Origin: Chondrosia reniformis | Lineage: Eukaryota > Porifera > Demospongiae > Chondrillida > Chondrillidae | Direction: 5' to 3' | NCBI GenBank assembly: GCA_947172415.1 | Contig: OX359201.1 | Location: 744,001-808,000, forward strand | Length of the DNA: 64,000 bases | Shown: positions 44,790 to 55,956 of the stretch, piece by piece | How positions within the stretch are numbered: the first letter of the stretch is position 1 | How the letters are laid out: every line of letters starts with the position of its first letter | Made by a program: the position numbers and the translations under genes | The notes under the pieces: generated by a model | The model's input: the letters and a program-made list of their open reading frames with translations, nothing else | Databases searched by the model: none | Told to the model about the DNA's origin: nothing

Positions 44790-47700
44790 ATGCCTCCTGG
44801 AAAATCTCAAGTTAGCCTAACAGAGCTTGTGGCCTCGGAGAAGGTACAGATTGATGGCACATTTCTATGGTCGGTCCTACACCAAGCGGTCTCCTGTCTG
44901 GTTAATATCTCAAATAAAGGTAACCTTAGCAAGGAAATTGTTCAAAGTTATGTAGTCACTGAGAACCATTGTATCAAACAGCGCAGATCTGCTTTATGGA
45001 AAGCGAGTGTTTATATAAACGTATATACATATACGAGCAAGAGGTCTGTATGACAAGGGCACTCTGAGAGCTCGTCTGAGAGTGATACAAGAGCCATAAA
45101 TAGAGTGTGTAACTTGACAGGCTCCACATATACTGCTGCTTGTATCATTCTGCATATTATATATTTTATTATACTAGTCTCTATGATACGTATAATATAT
45201 ATATATATATAATGCAGTTGTGCGGACACATGTGTTCAGCTGCAGCTTGTAAATATATTTGATATGCAGTTTAATGTGTTTACCAACTGCACTCTTTTGT
45301 CATCTTTAATATTTTCACAGATGATCCTTCTTGGGAAGGTGGCCCAAGTTTGCTTATAACACCCGACACATTGCTCCTCTACAGCAGTGGGGCTGTACTC
45401 TTTTGTACTGGCATTGCAGGTAAACTTAACTTTCTCAGAACAAAGCTTGATATTCTATGGCACTATGTGGTATGTATGTAATGTAACACTAGACAATCCT
45501 GCAAGTGATTTTTGTCCACCAGAAGTGTCAGTAGTGACCAGTGGGTGGACAAAGGTTGCTGTGGAGAAAGCCTATGAATATTCCCTTGGAAATACACTAA
45601 GACATGTCACTGGTAAAGTGAAGGAGGTGGGTCACATGACAGTCATGTGATGTGGCTCATACTTTATCTGATTTGTGACATTTAATGCAGGCACAATTGG
45701 AGGACATGTTGTCAAGCCTCACGGAGGCTAGTCCCTTTGACCGGCCGCTCCTCCAAAATGTCCTAAAGACCTGTAAAGCCAAGTTGAGCGGTGTTAAGCC
45801 ACAACTTGTTGTTGGGAAATATGTCAGAAGAATGCTTGGTAGAAGGAGCACAGTGAGTTACTATATTTAGTAGTGTGTGTCATGTGATAATCTTAATGCA
45901 TAGTATGATAGATTGACTGTCTTATCATGCACTCTTTGCGGTGATGCATGTTAATGTTTATAATAATAAATCAATATTTGTCTGTGTACTATTATTTCTT
46001 GTGTTTTAGGAATCCCTTTCCAGTTTAGCTTCAAGCAATTTCACCTTCAGCAGTACCTCTTCTCTGAACTCCAACATCAGTTTAGGTCAGAAAGATGATT
46101 TTATATGGAGACATTCGCATATGAGTACTTTATGTATGTAGCTTGTAGCCGTTATACAGTATATAGGACTTATTTGTACAATCATATGATCATATGTGCA
46201 CTATTTATTATTATTTACTTCTATTTGTAGACAATTCCAGACCATCCTCAAGGTCCTCATTTAATAGGAGATACCAAAGATTTTCAGGTAATAAATGAAA
46301 GGAATATAATATACGGTATGGCCAAAAAATACGAAGTTTGAAGTTCACGAAGTTTTTCGAAGCATTTGTGAAGTTTTTGGAAGCTGTTACAAAGTTTTTT
46401 GAAGCTCGCAGTGAAGTTCGTCAAGGAATGTAAAGATTTTTTCCAGCCCTAGCCTACTGTACATAGTCCACTATACGTATGTGCATATGAGTATAGGAGT
46501 GTGATTGTACTATATTTATATGTACAGTATAGGAGTGTGATTGTACTATATTTATATGTACAGTATAGGAGTGTGATTGTACTATATTTATATGTACAGT
46601 ATAGGAGTGTGATTGTACTATATTTATATGTACAGTATAGGAGTGTGATTGTACTATATTTATATGTACAGTATAGGAGTGTGATTGTACTATATTTATA
46701 TGTACAGTATAGGAGTGTGATTGTACTATATTTATATGTACAGTATAGGAGTGTGATTGTACGTATGTGTGTAGTGCCATCAAAGAAAGAGTGGAGATCG
46801 GTAGAAAATCTACTTCATAGTAAGGGAAGGGTACTGCCTGCTCTGCCCGCAGTGTATCAGAGATCTTACTCTCTCCATGGCAACCTATCACTGACAGGTA
46901 ATTATAATTACAGATGTCTTTGCTTTACAAATTTTCTTATGTACATACATACATACATACTGTCACCAATTGAGTATACGTACGTATATACGCAGTTACT
47001 GTATATAGTACTAATTATGTATGATAGCAGACTCAGTGGAGTATTAATGTATTACAAATGACAATACATGTCCATAGCATAGGAAGGTTGTACACTGTTG
47101 AGAAATTGGGGCTTAAGTTCTAAAGCTGGTTGTACAGAAACCAGTAATTATGTGATTCTGAGTTGTAAAAATTAGATGCTCATAGAGTACTATAGCTATG
47201 TATGTATGTACATAGCAACAGATATAAACTAATATATAATAATAATTGTTATGGTGATGCAGCTGGTTTGTAATATTTACCTGCAGGTTTAAAGAGATCT
47301 TCCTCTTCAGGTTCAGACCATTCACCCCATGGCCAGGCTCCAGTCACCTCTGTCCCCGAGACGTTCCATCTTCTATCGTCACCCTCTCCACTAAAGACTA
47401 CCACAAGCCAGCAACTGAGAAGAAGATCAACTGACCACTTACCACTCGTGTCTGCTTCTTTGGAAAAGATTGACTCTTTAAGACTAGGTGGAGTTGACAC
47501 AGACTTTGTGTACTCACCAAGAAAAGAAGACTTTCTTGGCACTTCAAAAGAAGATAGTGAACAAGCCACACCCACTCCATATAAGGAAAAGGAGCCAAGT
47601 TCTAGCATGCAGATTGTGGACCAACTAAGGGTAAGCCCCACAAGTGATAGCACCAGAGGGGAAAGTCCCACCATTCAATCAAAAGAATCATCTCAATCTG

Positions 47701-50700
47701 ATCAGATCAGCCCTATAAATACTCCACAAAGAGCTGCCACACCCCTTGAAGGCGTGTTCATAGTTGAGAGTCCTAGCACTTCAAGGAAGACTGTTTATTT
47801 GGAATCTCCTTCCGTAAGAAGAAGACACAAAAGTGCTTCATCTCAAGAAGAAAGTAATGGCAAGCTTTCACCGGCTGTCGGCATGAAGCTGCGCAGCATG
47901 GAAGATGACTTACCTGCTGGGCTCACTAGCAAGGAAAAGGTAACATTTGCAGGGAACAACACAGAGCAGTCAACAAATTGGAACAATACCCAATCAGATG
48001 TGCAGGGAAGTGGTGGCCTGTCATTCACATTGTGGGAACCATCAACCCCGCCCCCTCTACCAAACTCCCCACCCCCTCTATTTACTCCATATCAACCTGC
48101 ACAGGATCCATCAATGGACTCTGATCAACAGTCTGTTGATGAAGATGATCTGGATCACACCTTTCCCAGTCACCAGGGAGGTCTCCCTCCCCCACTCCCC
48201 AGCTCCTCCCCGCCCCTTCTCACACCCAACAAAACTGACGAGGAGGCCCACAAAACGGTGCAGAACTGGCCAGATCCTCAAAAGAAGCATCCCTCCAGTA
48301 AAGACCAAGCCACGAGAGTGGTAGTGTCTCTATTCACTGATTCAGAACCGTCACTGCGAGAAGAGGAGTGCGTACAACAGGAGGCAGTGGATGGTCTTGA
48401 AGCTTCACCTTCTTCCATTCCCCACATAACTCCAGATAACAGAGATCAAAAAGGACAAATCGAAGCAGCAACTGATGACTCCTCTCCATCACTTGAGGCT
48501 GAAATTGCAGATGAAAGCTTTGCAGATGACATGCCAGAGGAAGCATTTCAGGAGCTTAGTAAAGATGTACCAAGAAAGTCCTCAATCCAAGCAGTAGCCG
48601 AACATCAAAAAACTGCTCTTCTGGGAATGAATGACACAGAGTCATCAACTGAGGTGGATGTTAGCAAAATGGGAATCTACTCCACAGTGTACCAAGGACC
48701 AAAGAAGGTTGACACTGAGAGGAGGAAGAGCAGTATCTCCCGTCCTCTTCCAGTAATACCGCAAGAAGATGGAGACAGTGTCATGGAAGGAGGGTATGCT
48801 ACTCCGGCTGATATTTTGAGAATGAAGATTGCTGAAGAAGGAGAAGGAGAAGAAAAGGAGGAGGAGCTGGCTAAAGAAGGCTTTGTCACCTATACAGTAG
48901 TGGACAAGGCACATAGAGGTACCAAGCACGTAGAGGTCAAAATACTGAACAGTAACAATGTAAATAAAGAGCTGGAGGAAGTGAAGGAGGAAGATGAAGA
49001 GGGATATGCCACTGTTGGAGGGGGAGAACGGCCTTCTACTGAAGAGCCAGATTATGCTACTGTCCAGTTTTCTGACAGTTCAATGGCGAGGTCTACCAGT
49101 TCTGGTTATGAACAGATCCTGTCAGATGTAGAAGAGAGCGAGGGCCCTACGCAAGATGATGACATGATTGTGTCAAACAGACAGAGAGATAAAGTAGGGG
49201 TGAGTCATATATAGTTTGTGTTTTTCATGTCTTACATAGCTCGTGTTACTTGTTTTTTCTTCCACTGATCAGTGGATACTTGGACCAGACTACACACGAA
49301 TCAAGAGGAGCACATCAGTGACCTTTGAGAACAGGGTAGGTAGTGAACTTTGGGAACAGGGTAGGTAGTGACCTTTGGGAACAGGGTATGTAGTGACCTT
49401 TGAGAACAGGGTAGGTAGTAAACTTTGGGAACAGGGTAGGTAGTGACCTTTGGGAACAGGGTATGTAGTGACCTTTGAGAACAGGGTATGTAGTGACCTT
49501 TGAGAACAGGGTATGTAGTGACCTTTGGGAACAGGGTATGTAGTGACCTTTGGGAACAGGGTAGGTATGTAGTGACCTTTGGGAACAGGTAGGTAGTTCC
49601 TTTCATAGCGGGGTAGGTAGTGGACCTTTAAAGAGTAGGGCTGTAGTTACCTACAAGAAGTGAATAGTATATATATTGAGAGCAGGTTACATAGTGCAAT
49701 TGTAGTTTTTCATAATGGTTGCCCATATTATAATTGAAACAGACTGTCCCTTGTGTATGTTTCTCTAGATTGCTAGTGGACTAACTGAAGGTAGAAGGTT
49801 GGTTAATATATTCTTGGTGGATGGAAGGAGATTTGAAGTGATGGTAGAAGTGAGTTATATCATTCTACAGACTTCATCAGACAACTTGCCAACTGCTTCT
49901 TCTCACTCTCCTTTGCAGCACAACTCGCTGTGTCGAGATGTACACGATCAAATCGTGACCTTATTGGGGCTGGAGGAAGCTTACATATACGGCCTATCAG
50001 TGGTTAGAGGTAGGGTTCATACAAAACTCTTGTATCCTCAGCCAATAGAATAGGATTAGGTACACCTAATCCTATCTGTAGCTTGACTACTGTGCAATTA
50101 GATGCATTTATCTGTGAGGCCTCCAGTCCTCCCTTAGGTTTAGTCCCTATAGGCCTTACTCAAAAGTAGATGTAACATGTAAGAATAATGGTGTGTTAGA
50201 TTCATCAGGTCTACATTGCTGGCAAGTAGAGAATTTAAGGTTTTTGTGTGCCTGAAATGTAATTTATGCTCAAATCAATCGTTAATTTAATTTATTTCTA
50301 AAGACTTAGTGGAGAATGTTTTGTTTACAGGTCACGAAGACTACTTTCTTGAGCTCGGACGAAAACTATCCAAGTATGCCCCAAGAGGTTGGGCGAAGAA
50401 GGAGTTATCACCTCCCCATGTCCGTACACCCCAGGATCAACCACCAGAATTTGTGTTGTCTTTCAGAGTGCAATACTTTGTTGATAGAGCAATGTTCAGA
50501 AAGTGAGCAGCTTCTAAGAAAGACTACATTGTCATGTGACATGCATGTCATATTCAATTGAATGTGATGCATTGTGAAAGACTACATTGTCATGTGACAT
50601 GCATGTGATATTCAATTAAATGTGATACATTGTGAAAGACTACATTGTCATGTGACATGCATGTGATATTCAGTTGAATGTGTAATACATTCCCAAAAAT

Positions 50701-53700
50701 TTCACAGACTTCTAATTTCAAAGATTTTTCTAATCTGCAGTGTATCAGAGAATACTCGAAGGTATATGTGTATTCAAATCCACAAGGATATCCTACGAGG
50801 CCAGATGTATGTTCCCCCAGAAAAGGCCTTTAGACTGGGGGCCATGATGAGGGCTATGGAGGGGAGACAGGTCACAGACAGCTTGAGAGGCGAGGGATAC
50901 CTCCCAGAGTACGTGATGAAGGGCAGCACCAAAGCTGACATGTTGCAACATCTGAAGAGCTGTCATAAGATGGTAGCCAATCTCAGTGTTGAAGAAATAA
51001 GAATGGAATACCTAAAGGTATGCATGCAGATAATACGTACATAGGTATAAATAATTGAATCGAAGTGATAATCAAACCACAAGTAATCGTTCTCAAGCAT
51101 CATGAATAGGGAAAACATGAGAGAAGCAATTGCTGGGAATCAAACCCAGGACAGCTGGTTTATAACCAATAGTGAAGTGCTCATATTTGGAGTGTAGCCC
51201 TAACTCTAACGTTCTTTTGAAGCATGTGTGCTTTAGAATGCCTACATTAAACCATGAAGAAGAGCTACGTACCTATATGCCTTTCTTTTAGAAAACACCC
51301 CGAACGGGAACCTGCCTAGTTCAATAAGTTTTTTTGCTGTTAAAAATTGGTCAATTTGACTTATTTTAAGGGGTTTGGGCAAACATAGCCATTTTTAAGT
51401 GTAATACATATACGTATATCTTCACTTCAATCCCTTCTCATTTAAGAGCTTTGGCTCCGGTAAGATGTTTTACATTCATAGTGTGTGAATGTTTAAACCA
51501 CATTCGTGTATACTTTACAGGATGCTAGTACATTGGAGGACTATGGGAAGATCTTCTATATCCTATCATCAGTGAGTGTACGTACATATACATTTAATAG
51601 GACCTTGGTCTCCCGATCAAGATCAGACTTTGGTCACTTTGTTGTGGTTCAGCGACACTGTTGTTGTTGTTGTATATTCCACAGTCCAAACATGAGTCGC
51701 TGGGTTCATACCTTACTGGATTTAGCTTTAATGGAATATCTGTTTACCAAATAAAACATAATCAAAGGATTTTCCTCACAGACCTAGCATGGCAACAAAT
51801 AGATCACATCTACTTCAAAGTAAGTTAACTATTTTGACCAATTACTGTAATTCTGTAGTATTCTATACTGTAACATGTATATAATCAGTATTGCACTATC
51901 TGTATATACGTACGTAAAACAAATGGCGGATCTATATATAAATGTATAAAATATTAAGAGGATCCTAAATGGGGACGGGTAATTATCCCTAATGCCCCCT
52001 TGATTTACCACTGTAAAAGCAAACATTTTATATTGAGATATCATCATTTGGATCCCCATTTTAGAATCATAAATTCATAATTGAACCTCACAATGGTAAA
52101 AGAAACATCTTCTATGCTGGCCAATGCAAAAGGTATTTAATGAAGATGTGTATGTGTACAAGTAAAATTATGTATATACATACGTAGTTGCTAATTGATG
52201 TATTATACATACGTACGTAAGTTGTGTATCACATGTATCCGGTCTACAGGGCTAGATACTTGTGTATCACATGTATCCGGTCTACAGGGCTAGATACTTG
52301 TGTATCACATGTATCCGGTCCAGGGCTAGATACTTGTGTATCACATGTATCCGGTCCATCCTACCCTACAGGGCTAGATACTTGTGGAATCTGGTAATTA
52401 CATATCATAGTTTCTCACTTTTTATGAGAAGAAGGCTCCAACAAGCAGGATCATCACTTGATGTGTCTCATTTGGAAAGAGATGGTAAATAATGATTACT
52501 CCTCCATGTTATATCTCCTCCATGTTATATCTCCTCCATGTTATATCTCCTCCATGTTATATCTCCTCCATACATTTCGTATTAGATGTACAAGTTAGCA
52601 TAGATGATCCTATACTTAATCATCCTCACTTCCCACAAAATATACTACATATATACGTATTCATATATACGTATGTGCTAATGTTTGCATGTGTGACTAT
52701 GTTCATGTGTGTATCTATTCATACGTATGTTCATGTGTGTATCTATTCATATGTTCACGTGTATCCTATGGCTCTAATGGTATATTTTTGACTGTCCCTA
52801 TCTCCCCAGTGAGGCTAGTTCGTCTGCTAAAGCATCCCGGTGAAGGTATAGGTCTGAGAGTTGGTAGCAATGAGGGAGGAGTGTTTGTGAGGGAGTTGTA
52901 TAAAAATGGACCAGCAGAGGTGGATGGGAGACTTGAAATTGGTACGCAACCTATGAGTCACAATAACTGTTCCTTATTACAGCATCATAAAAACTGTATT
53001 ACAGACTACATGAATCATCTAAACATTTCCTACATGCTACGTACATTTATTCTTCTGGTGAATGGCCTATAGAGAACTAAACCTAGTGAGAGCTTTGGAT
53101 GAGGATACAAGAGTTTCTCTTTACTCCTCTGCTCCACTGAGCTCTTTTCTACATTTGGCATGACTACACTAACATTTCAGTTCATTTTCATCTGATTCCC
53201 CGTATATGTACATACGTAGGTGATCGTGTGTTAAGTGTTAATGGTCAGAATGTGCAGACACATAGCCAGGTGTCTGACATCATCAGATCAAGTGAAGGAT
53301 TGGTATCGTTGCTGATTGATAAGACCCAGGACATGGAGAAGCCGGATCTTAGTAAGTTAGGGTTGCATATACGTATATTATTGTGGATACAGAAGTACGT
53401 ATACAGAGTTAAGTCCCAATTGAGGGTAGACGGTTTTACAATAATGCATGTTTTATTGTAAGACTAGACAGAATCATTCCAATATTAGCAGATGTATTAT
53501 AACATACTATAAGATCTTTTTCTGAGTAAATTAGTAATTTTACATTGAAATTAATCTGTTTCATTCACATACATGCGCATGTCTGTGTACACCTCCTTAT
53601 GTAAGTATGTATGAGTATTGGTACATACCTATGAAAGGGGGAGTAAGCCTGTACAAAGGCCATGACAACTAGGAGATGTTTTGCCTGACCAACCAAGTTA

Positions 53701-54745
53701 CCAAAGTCTGATCTTGGTTGGGAGACCAAAGTCCTATTAAATGGCACCCAGTGATCACCTCCCACTCACATAATAGTGCATGTATAGCCCTTCTACGTGA
53801 AGTGTACTCCTCTATGACCTGTAGATGAAGTGGAATCTAGTGTCAATGTCAGTAGCTCTAGGGCTGCTAGGAATGTTCAACTTAATGTGCAAATAGAACC
53901 ACCAATCCCCGAAGAAGAGGAAGATGGTCATGAACCACACCTCCCTGATAAATTAGAGGGTCCACCCCTACCTACAACTGAACTCATTGCTGGGTCATGT
54001 GATAGTTCTTTTACTTCTGAAGAATCACACCCACCACCAGAAGAGCCACTCCCACCACCAGAAGAACCACTCCCACTATTAGAGGAGTCACTCCCATCAC
54101 CACAGGAATCACGCCCACCACCAGAGGAACCGCTCCCACTATCAGAGGAACCACTCCCACCAGCAGAGGAACCACTCCCACCAGCAGAGGAGCCACTCCC
54201 ACTATCAGAGGAGCCACTCCCTGAGATACCTATTCCACTGGTAGATATGCCAAAGGAGAATACTCCACCTACCTTGAAGACAAGCCTACCTTCTAAAGAT
54301 TTGCATCCTCCAGAGGAATCACAGCTTCCATCAGACAGCAGTGATGGTCTGCTGAAGAATAAAAATGGCATTGAGAAAGTTGTAAAGATAATGCGGCATC
54401 CTGAGAAGAAGACGTTTGGCATCAAGTTTCAAGTTAGTGTTTTCACTTAATGATGACATCAATTTATTTGTTTGAATTTGTTGTTTATGTAAATAAAGAT
54501 ACAAACATAATCCATCCATTTGTCATCAATATCTTATTCTACAGGTCAAAGGTCGTGTTGGTACGTTCATAAAGAGCTTGGAGGCAGGTTCACCAGCTGC
54601 TGTTGTGGGTGAGTTGAAGGTTGGGCAGAAGGTGAAGACAGTGAATGGCACTCCTATTCAAGGAAGACCTCTGATGCAAGTATTTGAACTGATGGCCAAT
54701 ACTGGAGACTATGCAGAACTACTTGTGGAGGAACCTGTTATATAA
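44790..54745 (+). CDS. KIND-FERM-PDZ-PDZ scaffold (FRMPD2/PTPN13-like), 21 exons
   Basis: A large cortical scaffold of 1605 residues. Exons: 44790-44919, 45321-45419, 45493-45626, 45691-45852, 46010-46085, 46231-46287, 46775-46897, 47287-49199, 49273-49335, 49769-49849, 49919-50009, 50331-50502, 50741-51017, 51521-51571, 51685-51819, 52065-52132, 52372-52484, 52810-52941, 53220-53351, 53825-54432, 54545-54745; phases agree throughout. Exons 1-4 encode a KIND domain (start VSLTELVASEKVQIDG, then AYEYSLGNTLRHVTG). Exon 8 is a 1.9-kb disordered acidic region. Exons 10-17 form the FERM domain (about residues 920-1248). PDZ1 (about 1249-1336) has GIGLRV; a Pro/Glu tandem region follows; PDZ2 (about 1525-1605) has TFGIKF. 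No tyrosine phosphatase domain follows, as in FRMPD2. The C-terminus EEPVI could itself bind a PDZ domain. An extra exon between 52568 and 52660 cannot be excluded. Confidence 0.88.
46491..46770. repeat. 36-bp minisatellite in intron 6 of the FERM-PDZ gene
   Basis: Eight near-identical copies of a 36-bp unit starting gtataggagtgtgattgtac. The array ends at the exon 7 acceptor (46774). Confidence 0.95.
49318..49598. repeat. Tandem copies of an exon end plus 5' splice site
   Basis: A 24-29-bp unit (tgacctttgggaacagggta) begins inside exon 9 and repeats about eleven times into the intron. Confidence 0.95.
50518..50690. repeat. Three-copy tandem repeat in intron 12
   Basis: Three copies of a unit of about 58-60 bp with gaaagactacattgtcatgt. 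Confidence 0.9.
51060..51200 (-). mobile_element. tRNA-derived SINE copy
   Basis: On the minus strand, gtcctgggtttgattccc matches a tRNA B box with a degenerate A box about 45 bp upstream. It shares gtgataatcaaaccacaagta with 32300-32415. Confidence 0.65.
51596..51665. repeat. Dispersed repeat, copy adjacent to exon 15
   Basis: Its aataggaccttggtctccc and agatcagactttggt recur in reverse orientation at 53620-53770. Confidence 0.8.
52226..52387. repeat. Tandem copies of the exon 17 acceptor region
   Basis: Four copies of a unit of 34-44 bp containing tctacagggctagatacttg. Only the last runs on into coding exon 17. Confidence 0.95.
52497..52567. repeat. 17-bp tandem repeat
   Basis: Four to five copies of ctcctccatgttatatc in intron 17. 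Confidence 0.9.
53620..53770. repeat. Dispersed repeat, reverse copy
   Basis: Contains accaaagtctgatcttgg and gggagaccaaagtcctatt, the reverse of 51596-51665. Confidence 0.8.
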
Positions 54746-54975
54746 TCAATTGCTATATACTAGTGGAGGAACCTGTTATATAATCAATTGCTATATACTA
54801 GTGGAGGAACCTGTTATATAATCAATTGCTATATACTAGTGGAGGAACCTGTTATATAATCAATTGCTATATACTAGTGGAGGAACCTGTTATATAATCA
54901 ATTGCTATATACTAGTAGAGGAACCTGTTATATAATCAATTGCTATATACTAGCGGAGGAACCTGTTATATAATG
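54725..54975. repeat. Tandem copies of the stop-codon region of the FERM-PDZ gene
   Basis: Seven copies of a 38-bp unit that starts in the last five codons (gtggaggaacctgttatata) and runs through the stop into the 3' UTR. Confidence 0.95.
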
Positions 54976-55542
54976 GTTCACATAAAGCAACTACAGCTGG
55001 TAATATGTAGCCAATGCACTTAGCAACAGTGTTTTGATTTGGTCTGTATATACGTAGATATATATGTAGATGTCAGTTTGCTTCTTATGTATAATATATA
55101 CCTATTCTAGTCCGATGGAATTTGCAACTATATATGTATAGCTATATGTTGAACTGAACTATAAACATGTAAAACATGATCCAGACTTTCCCTATAAAAC
55201 TGTAGTTGATATTGTTGGTTATAATAAGTAGTCATGCACAATAGCTAGCTATATACTTTTTGAGGGGAAGTCCTGTGACAAATCAGCTGACCGGCCAGTC
55301 ATAATATAGCGTTCAGGTAAGCATATCTATATACATGCATGTATAATATGCATGGCCAAATCCAAGTTGTCAGCAACGTACAATGATAATTTTACTGTAC
55401 TTCTTCTTTTGCCTTTATACTTGAAACGACTTTAACGTACATGCAGGTCTGGAGACTTCTGAAAAGAATCAGTGGTATACTGGTGTATCCACAGATATCT
55501 CCAGAAAACTGTAGTTGTCCAGGTCTACATAGATGTGACATA
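54976..55542. other. Intergenic
   Basis: TA-rich, nothing recognised. Confidence 0.5.
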
Positions 55543-55716
55543 GACTATCAGAGGAACCACTCCCACTATCAGAGGAACCACTCCCACTATCAGAGGAACC
55601 ACTCCCACTATCAGAGGAACCACTCCCACTATCAGAGGAACCACTCCCACTATCAGAGGAACCACTCCCACTATCAGAGGAACCACACCCAATATCAGAG
55701 GAACCACACCCACTAC
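55543..55716. repeat. 21-bp array resembling the coding Pro/Glu repeat
   Basis: Eight copies of actatcagaggaaccactcc; the same sequence occurs in frame inside exon 20 of the FERM-PDZ gene (about 54130-54215). Confidence 0.95.
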
Positions 55717-55956
55717 CTGTTTAAAGAATAGAACAAATAAATCTTAATTTGTCTTGCAGAGTATACGTATGTATACGTATATGATGGAACAGGTGTAATG
55801 AGCCGTATGTTCTGTTGCAAGGCCATGTAAGACTAGAATTATTCTTTGGAAACCTCAATACAATCCAATCAATTTAAAATTTGTTAAACGTATTATGCAT
55901 AAAGTCTAAAGCACATGTACAGATATACATTTCAATGTCAGGCTATTTTTTATAAT

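Noticed and set aside
46454..47061. 145- and 186-codon ORFs in scaffold-gene intron 6
   Set aside because: They are generated by the 36-bp tandem repeat, whose length is a multiple of three.
52568..52663. A possible exon after FERM exon 17 (frame with VQVSIDDPILNH)
   Set aside because: No donor in a compatible phase is convincing, and exons 17 and 18 join in phase directly; it cannot be fully excluded.
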